From Halarsenatibacter sp964462585 (GTDB lineage Bacteria; Bacillota; Halanaerobiia; Halanaerobiales; Halarsenatibacteraceae): DNA of 20,648 bases. The translations under genes were made by a program, and so were the position numbers. The stretch lies in NCBI GenBank assembly GCA_964462585.1, contig CAYXAK010000034.1, positions 1 to 20,648 of the forward strand, read 5' to 3'. Of the stretch, positions 1-8,299 are shown piece by piece (positions within the stretch are counted from its first letter, which is position 1; each line of letters begins with the position of its first letter). Under the pieces are notes generated by a model. The model saw only the letters and a list, made by a program, of their open reading frames with translations. It did not search any database and had not been told where the DNA came from.

Positions 1-44
1 CTGGAATAAAGAAGTAAATTAATGGACTTTATTCAAAAAATTCC

Positions 45-50
45 AGGTGG
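45..50 (+). promoter_or_regulatory. Shine-Dalgarno deciding the iorA start
   Basis: AGGTGG lies 7 bases before the ATG at 58. The frame is also open from an ATG at 22, but nothing like a ribosome binding site precedes that codon. The start at 58 is therefore preferred. Confidence 0.7.
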
Positions 51-57
51 TGATGTC

Positions 58-1674
58 ATGAAAAAGCTGAAAGATGTGATGCTGGCCCGCGAGGAGAATG
101 AGGAGATAGTACTGGGCAACGCGGCCCTCGTGCGGGCTATGGTCGAGGCCGGCACCAGGGTGGTAACCTCCTACCCCGGATCACCCACACCGGAGATAGC
201 AGAGGCCATCCGCTCCATTCCCCGGGAGGAACGTCCCTTCTACTTTGAATTTTCCACAAATGAGAAGGTGGCCACCGAGGTGGCCTTCGGGGCTTCAATC
301 AACGGCCATCTCTCCACGGCCTTTTTCAAAAGCGTCGGTCTGAACGTGGCGGCAGATACCTTCGTCCAGCTCAGTCTGATGGAGCTCATCGGCGGTATGG
401 TCATAGTGCTGGGGGATGATCCCGGAGCCAACTCCTCCCAGAATGAGCAGGATAACCTGCACTATTCCCGTCTCTCCTATACACCTGTGCTCGAGCCCTC
501 CACACCCCAGGAAGTATATGAGATGTATAAGGAGGCGGCCGGGATCTCACAGCAGGAGAATATGCCGATCATACTGCGCCTGACCACACATGTCTGTCAT
601 GCCAAGGAGAAGGTCTCATTCGGCAGCTGGAATCCCGTGGAATTTGACGACAGGCCCCAGTTTGCCCCCGAGAACGGACCTTATGTTCCCATCACCGATA
701 CCGTATTTCCCATGAAGAGAAGGGCCCTAAACAGGCGCGAGAAGGTAAGCCATATGGTGCGGGAGCGCGGTCTGAATGAGATCGAGGATAATGATAATAA
801 GAGTCGCGGCATCATCACCAGCGGTGTTCCCCACCAGTCGCTTCTGGATGTGCTGGAGCGGGCCGAACGTGAAGGTGTCTCAGCCGGCAGGCCCGACATT
901 CTCAAGCTGGGCGCCGTTCAGCCCCTCAATGAACGTGAGATCAAAGAATTTCTGCAGGAGCATGACGAGGTCAAGATTTTAGAGGAGCTGGATGCCGTGC
1001 TGGAGAAGGAGATCAAAGCTCTGGCCTTCGATGAGAATACAGATGTCGATATTATCGGCAAGCAGGATATCGAGGACTGGATCGGTGAATACACCCCTGA
1101 TAAAGTGGCTGAAGTGCTGCACAAGAGCTGGCCCGATCTGATCCCGGATGAAGCCGTCACGGCTCAAAAAAAGCGGGAATCGCCCCTGGCCCCCAGACCG
1201 CCGCAGATGTGCCCCGGCTGCGGTCACCGTTCCGCCTTCCACCCCATCAAGAAGGCCCTGGAGGAACAGGATATCACCGTGGCCGATATCGGCTGTCACA
1301 CACTGGGCTGGCTGCCTCCCTATAACATGGGCGAGGTGCTGCTGTGNNNNNNNNNNNNNNNNNNNNNNNNNNNNNNNNNNNNNNNNNNNNNNNNNNNNNN
1401 NNNNNNNNNNNNNNNNNNNNNNNNNNNNNNNNNNNNNNNNNNNNNNCAGGGTGAATACAGAGACCGCAATGTGCGCATAGATCAGGAAGAATGTGCTCAG
1501 ATATACGAGTGTGTGCAGGATTTCGCCTGCCCCACCTTCCAGAAGGAAGAGGATGGCACCATCTGGGTGCATGAAGATCTCTGCATAGGCGATGGCTCCT
1601 GTCTGCAGACCTGCCCCACCAGGGCCATCGAGTTCGTGCCCGAGGATGAAGCGGGAGGTGAGAGCCATGAGTAA
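58..1674 (+). CDS. iorA: Indolepyruvate:ferredoxin oxidoreductase, alpha subunit (interrupted by sequence gap)
   Basis: Alpha subunit of the thiamine-diphosphate enzyme that oxidatively decarboxylates indolepyruvate and other aryl 2-oxoacids to the acyl-CoA, passing electrons to ferredoxin. It works in anaerobic aromatic amino acid metabolism. The N-terminal part has the pyrimidine-binding fold (VVTSYPGSPTPEIAE). A PQMCPGCGHRSAF motif opens the TPP domain, and a ferredoxin-like domain ends the protein. A run of 100 N (1347-1446) replaces most of the TPP domain, so this is not a real deletion; the frame continues across it only by chance of placeholder length. The two C-terminal Fe-S motifs are unusual: C-x5-C-x5-CP (codons 1492, 1510, 1528) and CIGDGSC-x3-CP (1582, 1600, 1612), each lacking the usual second Cys. 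The stop overlaps iorB by 8 bases. A related 2-oxoacid oxidoreductase with different substrate preference is possible. Confidence 0.92.
   Translation: MKKLKDVMLAREENEEIVLGNAALVRAMVEAGTRVVTSYPGSPTPEIAEAIRSIPREERPFYFEFSTNEKVATEVAFGASINGHLSTAFFKSVGLNVAADTFVQLSLMELIGGMVIVLGDDPGANSSQNEQDNLHYSRLSYTPVLEPSTPQEVYEMYKEAAGISQQENMPIILRLTTHVCHAKEKVSFGSWNPVEFDDRPQFAPENGPYVPITDTVFPMKRRALNRREKVSHMVRERGLNEIEDNDNKSRGIITSGVPHQSLLDVLERAEREGVSAGRPDILKLGAVQPLNEREIKEFLQEHDEVKILEELDAVLEKEIKALAFDENTDVDIIGKQDIEDWIGEYTPDKVAEVLHKSWPDLIPDEAVTAQKKRESPLAPRPPQMCPGCGHRSAFHPIKKALEEQDITVADIGCHTLGWLPPYNMGEVLLXXXXXXXXXXXXXXXXXXXXXXXXXXXXXXXXXXQGEYRDRNVRIDQEECAQIYECVQDFACPTFQKEEDGTIWVHEDLCIGDGSCLQTCPTRAIEFVPEDEAGGESHE
1347..1446. 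other. Assembly gap of 100 N
   Basis: Exactly 100 N interrupt iorA. A run of 100 is the usual placeholder for a scaffold gap of unknown size. Relatives carry well over 100 residues between the PPYNMGE-like stretch and the ferredoxin domain, so the true gap is probably several hundred bases. Confidence 0.97.
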
Positions 1675-2311
1675 AACTGAAGAGCAGATCGCCGGAACTG
1701 CCGATAGAGAGGAGTTGGCTGTGCCCGAGGATGAGAGGGCTGACAGGCTCGACCTGTACATGATAGGTGTGGGCGGCCAGGGCATCAATATGCTCAGCGA
1801 GGCCATGGTCAGGGCCTGTGATTATGCCGGCTACCATGTGCGCGGGGTCGATACCCACGGCCTGGCCCAGCGCGGTGGAATGGTAGTTTCCAACCTGAGA
1901 TTGGGTGAGGGAGTCCACTCTCCCCTGGTACAGAAGGGACAGGCCGATATGGTCATCGCCCTGGAAAGAAATGAGGCCCTGCGCGGTATGTCCACACATC
2001 TCAAACCGGGGGGCGAGCTGATCTATTACGATGTCTCCTGGCAGACACTCTCCACCCGCCTCGACAAGGAAGAGGATACCGATTCTGAGAAGCTGGAAGA
2101 ACACGGGAAAAAATACGATGCTGAGATAACACGTGTCTACAAGGATGACCTGGAGGATTCCCGCATGCAGAATGTGGTACTGATGGGACATCTGGCCGCC
2201 GCAGAGAAGATTCCCGGGCTCAGGCCCGAGCATTACCGCCAGGCCCTGCGCGATCTCATGAGGGGATCGATGCTGGAGGCCAATTTAGAGCTCTTCGATT
2301 CGCTGCTCTAG
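1667..2311 (+). CDS. iorB: Indolepyruvate:ferredoxin oxidoreductase, beta subunit
   Basis: Beta (gamma-domain type) subunit of the IorAB complex; family PF01558, pyruvate ferredoxin/flavodoxin oxidoreductase. The diagnostic glycine loop GVGGQGINMLSE lies near residues 34-45 and DTHGLAQRGG about 30 residues later, as in IorB proteins. The start at 1667 has GGGAGGTGAG at 1653-1662 and overlaps the iorA stop, the usual sign of translational coupling. About 30 acidic residues precede the glycine loop, whereas typical IorB proteins begin almost at this loop. An internal ATG at 1759 would remove the extension but has no ribosome binding site. The total of 214 residues fits the family. A bidirectional terminator follows within 50 bases. 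Both subunits are needed for activity. Confidence 0.93.
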   Translation: MSKTEEQIAGTADREELAVPEDERADRLDLYMIGVGGQGINMLSEAMVRACDYAGYHVRGVDTHGLAQRGGMVVSNLRLGEGVHSPLVQKGQADMVIALERNEALRGMSTHLKPGGELIYYDVSWQTLSTRLDKEEDTDSEKLEEHGKKYDAEITRVYKDDLEDSRMQNVVLMGHLAAAEKIPGLRPEHYRQALRDLMRGSMLEANLELFDSLL

Positions 2312-2359
2312 CAGCTGCTCCAGCTGAGCGTGAGAAAGGCGGATCAATACTCTCATAAA

Positions 2360-2400
2360 AAAAGCCCCGGTTCTGCTCTGATAGCAGAACCGGGGCTTTT
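2360..2400. terminator. Bidirectional rho-independent terminator between iorB and cpdB-like gene
   Basis: A perfect 18-bp stem (2360-2377 pairing with 2383-2400, core AGCCCCGGTTCTGCT) encloses a 5-base loop. A-rich sequence precedes it and T-rich sequence follows, so it can end transcription from both convergent genes. Confidence 0.93.
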
Positions 2401-2476
2401 CATAATGCTATTTATTATGCTGTTATTAAGCAATCATTTTATATTTTCTCTCCCTTAACATTCAAGCTTCTCTCAG

Positions 2477-4342
2477 TTAAAATGTGAAGCGGTAGATGCC
2501 CCAGTCATCTTCATCTGTCTCCAGAAATTCGAGGAAGTTAAGCCCTCTATCCCCGATATACTCTGAGGCTTCCGGGTGTGAGCGGACAACCAGTTCACCT
2601 TCATAATCGAAGGGCTTGATCTGCCAGTTGCCGCTGGCTTCAACCGCGCCCTCTTCGTCCAGGAATTCTATGATGATCTCCTGGTGGGTGGTGGGGGTTT
2701 CGTAGATTATAGTCTCACCATCAAGGTGGGGGAAGTCTCCTCCACCGCTGGCGCGGTGATCGTTGGTGACAACCAGGAAGTCCTGATCGGCGCTGAGGGG
2801 CTCACCCTGATAGGTGGCATTTACTATGCGCTCACCTTCAGGTTGTGTTATGTCGATCTCATAATCTATGCCCTCCAGCACATCCCAGTAAAAGCCGGCA
2901 AAGTCCCAGTTGATGAGGTTCTGACGTTCATCTGCTTCAGGCTCGATCTGGTTGAAGTTCTGAGCTGAGTGTTCGAGCCATTCCAGCACCATCTCACCGT
3001 CGAATTCGACTATGCGGATCTCATTGGGATACATGTAGATGTCATTGACATCGCTGACCTGGATTTCACCGGATACTTCGGTGTAATCGCGGGGACCCTC
3101 GCGGCCGAAACGGAAGGGAGCGGCAGCGGCCAGCACGCCATAGTCTTCGTATTCAGGATTGGCTTCGATGAAATCGCGGCCGTAATCAAGCTGGGCCTCG
3201 TTTATGATCTGAGTGATGGCTGCATCCTTGACACGGGCGAAGTAGCTGGTAAAGGGCTTATCGCTTTCGGCCACAGGTGTTCTGACATAATCCAGTGTGG
3301 CTTCATGGACATCGGCGGCTATCTCCTCGATCATGGGATGTGACTCTACGGTCTCATCGACTTCCAGCAGCTCCACGGCAAAGTCGGCTACCTCCCATTC
3401 GTCCTCATAGCGCAGATCGAGATCGATAACACCGAGTGAATTGCCCCAGGCTCCGGCCATAACGGTGGGTACACCGTGCACTGTGCCGGCTTCATTGTCC
3501 ACATTCTCCAGATCTTCATAGCCGCCGGGGAACTTTTCATGATCATGACCTAGAACCATGGCATCTACACCATCGATCTGGGCCAGCTGCATACCGGCAT
3601 TTTCAGTCTCGTCCCGGTAGCCTGCTGCCAGACCGGTGTGGGCGGCTATCACCACGATATCAGATTTTTCCTCCAGCTCGGGAATATATTCTTCCGCCTT
3701 ATCGACTATCTGATCAATATAGAGCTCGCCTTCCATATAATCCCGGCCCCAGTCATATGTCTGCGGGGGCATAAAGCTGATAACGCCGACCTCGACTGTT
3801 CTATCGCCCAGATCGCGTTCATATATTTCGTAGGGATCGACATAGAGCTCATCATCTTCGTAGCGCTTGAGATTGGCGGAGAGCCAGTCAAACTCCGCCC
3901 CTTCCAGAGCGTGCTCGAAGAATTCAATGCCATAATCCTGCAGCTCGTGGTTGCCGACAGCTACAGCGTCATATTCGGCGGCGTTGAAGGCTTCGACTAT
4001 CGCCTGGGTCTCGCCTTCCTCCAGGGGATCAACCCGGTATTCATACTCTCCGATCAGGCTGCCCTGGATGATATCTCCGGCCGAGAGCAGCATGGTGTTC
4101 TCCTTCTGCTGGCGCTGCTCCTCTATAAGGGTATAGACCTTGGAAAATCCGATCCCCTCATCGGGAGCGTCGGCCATGTAGTCATAGGGCATTAAGTACT
4201 GGTGCATGTCGGTAGTGCCCAGTATAGTCAGCTCGTGATTCTCCGCCGCTTCCGCAGCAGAAAAAGGCGCCAGAGCCAGACCAAGTGTGAGCACTACAGC
4301 AAGTGCCGTGGTGAGCAGCAGGTTTCTCTTCTCAGTTAACAA
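2477..4342 (-). CDS. cpdB: Secreted CpdB-like 2',3'-cyclic-nucleotide phosphodiesterase / 3'(5')-nucleotidase
   Basis: An exported metallophosphoesterase that should hydrolyse 2',3'-cyclic nucleotides and nucleotide monophosphates outside the membrane, salvaging nucleosides and phosphate. A signal peptide covers residues 1 to about 33 (hydrophobic core, then SAAEAAE). The calcineurin-like metal site is complete: TTDMH (Asp45, His47), GD (Asp90), GNHE (Asn131, His132), AAHTG (His235) and GHDH (His266, His268). The C-terminal 5'-nucleotidase domain spans roughly 375-560. The PPQTYDW and HDHEKFPG stretches are closer to CpdB than to UshA, and 621 residues is close to CpdB length. The start codon is TTG, chosen because GGAGGT ends 8 bases before it. 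It stands alone on the minus strand with its own promoter. Exact substrate preference cannot be read. Confidence 0.9.
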   Translation of the reverse strand: MLTEKRNLLLTTALAVVLTLGLALAPFSAAEAAENHELTILGTTDMHQYLMPYDYMADAPDEGIGFSKVYTLIEEQRQQKENTMLLSAGDIIQGSLIGEYEYRVDPLEEGETQAIVEAFNAAEYDAVAVGNHELQDYGIEFFEHALEGAEFDWLSANLKRYEDDELYVDPYEIYERDLGDRTVEVGVISFMPPQTYDWGRDYMEGELYIDQIVDKAEEYIPELEEKSDIVVIAAHTGLAAGYRDETENAGMQLAQIDGVDAMVLGHDHEKFPGGYEDLENVDNEAGTVHGVPTVMAGAWGNSLGVIDLDLRYEDEWEVADFAVELLEVDETVESHPMIEEIAADVHEATLDYVRTPVAESDKPFTSYFARVKDAAITQIINEAQLDYGRDFIEANPEYEDYGVLAAAAPFRFGREGPRDYTEVSGEIQVSDVNDIYMYPNEIRIVEFDGEMVLEWLEHSAQNFNQIEPEADERQNLINWDFAGFYWDVLEGIDYEIDITQPEGERIVNATYQGEPLSADQDFLVVTNDHRASGGGDFPHLDGETIIYETPTTHQEIIIEFLDEEGAVEASGNWQIKPFDYEGELVVRSHPEASEYIGDRGLNFLEFLETDEDDWGIYRFTF

Positions 4343-4350
4343 ATTATCCC

Positions 4351-4356
4351 ACCTCC
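4351..4356 (-). promoter_or_regulatory. Shine-Dalgarno supporting the TTG start of the CpdB-like gene
   Basis: GGAGGT on the minus strand, 8 bases before the TTG at 4342-4340. No in-frame ATG near it explains the signal peptide as well. Confidence 0.8.
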
Positions 4357-4396
4357 ATAAAAATTTAGTTTATATGTTCACAAAACTCGCACTTTT

Positions 4397-4425
4397 AATA
4401 TAGCAGAAATACAATCCACAGTCAA
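4397..4425 (-). promoter_or_regulatory. Sigma-A type promoter of the CpdB-like gene
   Basis: On the minus strand, TTGACT (4425-4420), a 17-base spacer and TATATT (4402-4397), with TGC directly before the -10 as an extended -10 element. It lies about 55 bases upstream of the TTG start. Spacing and match are good. Confidence 0.75.
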
Positions 4426-4510
4426 ACAAATAAGTCCCCTGGCCGGAGTAAAATTAACAGGAATAGGGCTTTTCATCTGGAATGTTAATAGTGAGCGGAG
4501 GTGAATATCA

Positions 4511-5662
4511 ATGGAGGATGAAAAAAGTAATGCGGATAAAAAAGTAAAATGGGGAATAATGGGAACCGCTTCGATCGTGAGAAAGAAATTCGCTCCGGCA
4601 CTGCACAGGGCCGGTAATGCCCGCCTTAAGGCCCTGGCCAGCCGCAGCAGCTCCAGAGCTGAGAAATTTGTTGAAGAATATATACCATCAGCCGGGGTAG
4701 ACTCCGAATCCGACGAGAGCTCTATAGAAATTTATGCGTCCTATGAAGAGCTGCTGGAGGATGAGGAGATAGATGCCGTCTACATATCACTGCCCAACCA
4801 TATGCATTACACCTGGTCACGCAGGGCGCTAAAAGCCGGCAAACACGTTCTCTGCGAGAAGCCGCTGGTTTTGAGCTCAGGAGAAGGTGAAGAACTCTTC
4901 CGGCTGGCCGAGAAAGAGGGGCGTTTTCTCATGGAGGGCTTCATGTACCGCTTTCGCCCCCTGACCGAGCGCGTGATAGAACTGGCCCGGAAGGAGCTGG
5001 GCAAAATCACCCAGGTCAGGGCCAGCTTCTGCTATCAGAGCAGCCGACCAGCCGGAGATATACGCTTTCAGAGCGAGACCGGTGGCGGAGCTCTCTACGA
5101 TGTGGGCTGCTATCTGGTGGATTTCATCAGCAATATCTTCTGCCAGCTGCCCGATGCTGTCTTTGCCCACTCACTGCCGGCCGACCGGGGCGATGTGGAC
5201 GGACAGGGTTCGGCCCTGCTCATCTACGAGAATAGAGGCATCTGTCCGGCCCTATCGACCACAGGCACGGAGCCACCTGCCGGGTCTGAGGGTGTGACCA
5301 AAACCCAGGTCAATCTCACCTATGGACTCACACTTCCCGGCAGCAAGGGGCTGGAGATTGTGGGCGACCGGGGCAGGCTGCTGGCGCCGCGCTTTTTCCA
5401 CTGGCAGCAGAGCGGCAGCCGCCACATCGAACTGGAGAAGAATGAGGAGAGGATGGAGATCACGCTGCCCGCTGCCGACCAGTTCAAAAATGAGATAGAA
5501 TACTTCTCGCGCATGGCCTTAAGCTGGCCGGAGGGTATCAAAGAGGCCGCCATCACCTCCCAGGAGAGCCTCAATAATCTGGCCATAATCGAAGCCATCA
5601 GAAAAAGCGCTGAAGAAGGTGAAGTTGTGCGGCTTGAAGAGAATGCTGAAAGAGAAGAATAG
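4511..5662 (+). CDS. Gfo/Idh/MocA-family NAD(P)-dependent oxidoreductase
   Basis: A cytoplasmic dehydrogenase of the glucose-fructose oxidoreductase / inositol dehydrogenase family, acting on a sugar or sugar derivative. The N-terminal Rossmann fold starts with WGIMGTA (residues 14-20). The family's EKP signature is at residues 116-118 (HVLCEKPL), its lysine being the usual catalytic base. The C-terminal domain carries GGGALYDVGCY at residues 191-201, typical of the dimeric dihydrodiol/xylose dehydrogenase-like branch. The length of 383 is slightly long. GGAGGTG ends 7 bases before the ATG. It is the first of five plus-strand genes with short gaps, ahead of binding proteins and a two-component system, so it may act on the sugar the cassette senses (inference). 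The substrate is not identifiable from sequence. Confidence 0.87.
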   Translation: MEDEKSNADKKVKWGIMGTASIVRKKFAPALHRAGNARLKALASRSSSRAEKFVEEYIPSAGVDSESDESSIEIYASYEELLEDEEIDAVYISLPNHMHYTWSRRALKAGKHVLCEKPLVLSSGEGEELFRLAEKEGRFLMEGFMYRFRPLTERVIELARKELGKITQVRASFCYQSSRPAGDIRFQSETGGGALYDVGCYLVDFISNIFCQLPDAVFAHSLPADRGDVDGQGSALLIYENRGICPALSTTGTEPPAGSEGVTKTQVNLTYGLTLPGSKGLEIVGDRGRLLAPRFFHWQQSGSRHIELEKNEERMEITLPAADQFKNEIEYFSRMALSWPEGIKEAAITSQESLNNLAIIEAIRKSAEEGEVVRLEENAEREE

Positions 5663-5701
5663 TTCGATGGAGGTCAGCTGATAGCTGGAGGGCAAAAAAA
5701 G

Positions 5702-7090
5702 ATGAAGCCGAAAATGTTTAAGCTCCGGATGATTAAGCCGAAAATGAATGGGCCCGGAATATTAAAGTTTTTTGCAGTGGTTTTTATGCTGCTGTTCATC
5801 ACTTCTCACCTGCCCTGCAGGGCAGGTGCTTCAGGTGCAGCCGCTGCTGCAGGTGCTGGAGGCTTTGAGCTGGAGGAAAATTCGCCTGCCTCATTTGATC
5901 CCGATCCGGGCCAGCTGGAGATATTCAGCTGGTGGACAGCCCCCGGTGAGGAGCAGGGGCTGGCACTGCTCATGGAATCCTTCCAGGAGGAACATACCGA
6001 GATGGAGGTTGTCAATGCCGCCGTGGAGGGCGGAGCCGGTGTAAATGCCAAGGATGTGCTCAAGATGAGGCTGCTGCGGGGAAGCCCACCCGATGCTTTT
6101 CAGGTCCACGCCGGGGCCGAGCTCAAGGAGACCTTTGTGGCCGGTGATTACCTGCACCCCCTCACCTCCCTCTGGGAGGAGCAGGGCTGGCAGGATCTCT
6201 ATCCGCCGGAGCTCAAGGAGATGGTCAGGCAGGATGGAGAGTATTATGCCCTGCCGGTGACCGTACACCGGGCCAACCGCATCTGGTATGACCGCCGGCT
6301 GCTGGAAAAATATGATCTTTCACCTCCCGCCAGCCCGGAGGAGCTCGTAGAGCTTTTAAATGAGCTGGATGAGCGGGGAGAGCCCCCCCTGGCCCTGGGT
6401 TCGCGCAACCTCTGGCCCACAACCCATATCTTCGAGGTGCTGCTGGCCGCGGTGGCCTCACCCGCGGATTACCGCTCACTGGTGGCCGGGGAGAGATCGT
6501 GGCAGAGCCCGGAGGTGGAGAGAACGCTGGAATATCTGCAGGAAATTCTGCCCCATATCAATGAGGACCATGCCGGCCTGAGCTGGCATGAGGCCTGTGA
6601 GCTGGTGCGGGAGGAAGAGGCGGCCCTTACTGTAATGGGCACCTGGGCCCGGGGCTATTTTACCGCCCACGGGCTGGAAGAGGGAGATGATTACGGCCGG
6701 GCAGCGCTCCAGAACCAGAAGACAGGTGAACCGGTCTTCCAGCTTGTGGTCGATACCTTTGCCATGCCGGCGGAGGCCGGCAACCAGGGCTATACGCGGA
6801 GCTGGCTGGAGTTCACCGCCCGCCCGGATATCCAGCGGCAGTTCACCGAGATACTCGGTGCCGTGCCTCCCCGCAGCGATATTCCGGAGGAAGAGCTCAC
6901 CTCCGCCATTGCGGCCGAGCTGCGCGAACTCCGCCGCCGGGAGAGCGTTCCCAGCATAGTGCACGGTGCGGCCGTCCGCGAGGTCTTCGTCAGCGCCCTC
7001 AATGAGAAGCTCAATGTATTTCTATATGAGAACGATATCGATGAAACTCTGGAGGAGCTGGAAAACATTGCTGAGATATATCTCAGATAA
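5702..7090 (+). CDS. ABC-type sugar-binding protein, glucose/mannose class, probably sensory paralogue
   Basis: Extracellular solute-binding protein (family 1). A long basic N-terminus precedes a hydrophobic segment at about residues 20-34. The cleavage site is unclear and there is no good lipobox, so it may stay membrane-tethered. An Ala/Gly-rich linker (about 41-54) leads into the binding fold, which begins with SWWTAPGEE near residue 76. It matches the importer's binding protein (11095-12348) along its length: WWTA-GEE, PPD-FQVH-GAEL, the NIHRSN-like VHRAN, WPT-H-FE, MG-WA-GYF, DTF and HGAA. The likely ligand-contacting positions are thus shared with the glucose-type GtsA/Thermus GBP family. 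No permease gene adjoins it; a second binding protein, kinase and regulator follow. The start has GGAGGG 9 bases upstream. I infer a sensing role, but it could also be a spare transport component. Confidence 0.82.
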   Translation: MKPKMFKLRMIKPKMNGPGILKFFAVVFMLLFITSHLPCRAGASGAAAAAGAGGFELEENSPASFDPDPGQLEIFSWWTAPGEEQGLALLMESFQEEHTEMEVVNAAVEGGAGVNAKDVLKMRLLRGSPPDAFQVHAGAELKETFVAGDYLHPLTSLWEEQGWQDLYPPELKEMVRQDGEYYALPVTVHRANRIWYDRRLLEKYDLSPPASPEELVELLNELDERGEPPLALGSRNLWPTTHIFEVLLAAVASPADYRSLVAGERSWQSPEVERTLEYLQEILPHINEDHAGLSWHEACELVREEEAALTVMGTWARGYFTAHGLEEGDDYGRAALQNQKTGEPVFQLVVDTFAMPAEAGNQGYTRSWLEFTARPDIQRQFTEILGAVPPRSDIPEEELTSAIAAELRELRRRESVPSIVHGAAVREVFVSALNEKLNVFLYENDIDETLEELENIAEIYLR

Positions 7091-7114
7091 ATTCAGCGGC
7101 AGGAGGATCTGGCC

Positions 7115-8299
7115 ATGAGGCATCTCAGAGAACTCTCGCCCGGCACACTCATCATACTGGCGGTCTTTCTGGCGGTGGTGGTGGCCTTTAACCTCTTCAT
7201 GTGGCAGAATTATCGCCGCATAGAGCGCCAGGTGGACAGATTCGGTGACGATAACCACTTTGACGGCAGGGCTGAGGCCGGCAGCGGGCACAGAGGTGAC
7301 GATCTCCGCGGCCGCGGCGATGATGAGGGCAATCTGCGCCTGGCCCTGATAGTCACCGGCAGCGCTGAGAAGAAAGAGCTGATGCGCAGGGGAGCCGAGC
7401 AGGCTGCCGCCCGGCGGGGAGTCGGGGTCAAATTCTACCATGCCGATCCAGCCGGGCAGATGTCACCGGGAGATTATCTGGAGCTGGCCGGTATGGCCGG
7501 TTACGATGGTGTTATGCTGGAGGGGGCCTCAGAGGACTTATCTCCGGCCATCGACCGCCTGGGTGAGAGACTGCCCCTGATCACGGTCAATTCCGACTTT
7601 CCCGATTCCCGCCGCCTTTCCTATGTGGGTCTCGATCATCACCAGGCCGGCTACCAGATAGGCCGGTATCTGCTGCGGAGAATAGAAGATCATCCCGCCT
7701 CTTCCGCCGGCGGGGGTTCCGAAGATCCCGGCGAGAGGGGAAGTGTGCTGCTCCTCTCCAGCCAGGCCGGAGCCGGCCGGTCTGTTTCCACCTCCGAGCA
7801 GCTCAAGATATTCGGCTTCCAGGAGGCCCTGGCTGCCTCCGAAGAGAGGCCGGATATCGTCCACAGAGAGGTGAGCCCCGATCTGCTGGAGGTTACGGGA
7901 ACTGTCAGCCGGCTGCGGCAGGAGGAGGATATAACCGCCATCTTCACACCGGGTGAGGAGATAACGCTGACACTGGCCGAGGCCTCTGAGTTCAGCGAGG
8001 CCGATCGTGATATCTTCATGATCGGCTACGGCAGCCGGGCCGGCCTGGGGGATGAACTAAAAAGACCTGGCTTCGATGCCCTGGTATACCGGGATTCCGA
8101 GCAGATAGGCCGTCAGGCTGTGGAGGAGATGGTCACCATACTGAGCGAGGGCAGTGTCAATCTGCACAGTCAGGTCGATATGGAGATCATCAGCTCCCGG
8201 GAAGGGACCGGTTCCGGCGCTGAGACCATCAGCATCTCAGATGAGACCACAGGGAGTTCCGGGGAGGTGGCAGAGGATGAAGCTGTCCCTGAAGAATGA
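7115..8299 (+). CDS. Membrane-anchored periplasmic-binding-protein (RbsB/LacI-fold) sugar sensor
   Basis: 394 residues. One membrane-spanning segment (about residues 10-30) has basic residues on its C-terminal side and no cleavage site. A polar, Gly/Asp-rich linker runs to about residue 72. A type-1 periplasmic binding domain (Peripla_BP_4 class) then starts at LRLALIVTGSAEKKEL. Further signs of this fold are the strand-loop YDGVMLEGAS, LPLITVNSDFPDSRRLSYVGLD with the following QAGYQIGRYL helix, VLLLSSQAG, and TAIFTPGEE. The acidic C-terminal tail has no recognisable domain. AGGAGG lies before the ATG, and the stop lies 23 bases inside the kinase gene. In known three-component systems such as XylFII-LytS-YesN, an anchored protein of this fold binds sugar and docks on the kinase's outer domain. 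That role is inferred here; the ligand is unknown. Confidence 0.83.
   Translation: MRHLRELSPGTLIILAVFLAVVVAFNLFMWQNYRRIERQVDRFGDDNHFDGRAEAGSGHRGDDLRGRGDDEGNLRLALIVTGSAEKKELMRRGAEQAAARRGVGVKFYHADPAGQMSPGDYLELAGMAGYDGVMLEGASEDLSPAIDRLGERLPLITVNSDFPDSRRLSYVGLDHHQAGYQIGRYLLRRIEDHPASSAGGGSEDPGERGSVLLLSSQAGAGRSVSTSEQLKIFGFQEALAASEERPDIVHREVSPDLLEVTGTVSRLRQEEDITAIFTPGEEITLTLAEASEFSEADRDIFMIGYGSRAGLGDELKRPGFDALVYRDSEQIGRQAVEEMVTILSEGSVNLHSQVDMEIISSREGTGSGAETISISDETTGSSGEVAEDEAVPEE

Noticed and set aside
979..1806. Long minus-strand open frames over iorA and iorB, including ones passing through the N run
   Set aside because: They are antisense to well-recognised genes, and the N run creates artificial openness. 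No domain is recognisable.
3638..4195. Plus-strand open frames opposite the CpdB-like gene (up to 185 codons)
   Set aside because: Mirror image of a confident gene with complete metal-binding motifs; no ribosome site or family resemblance.
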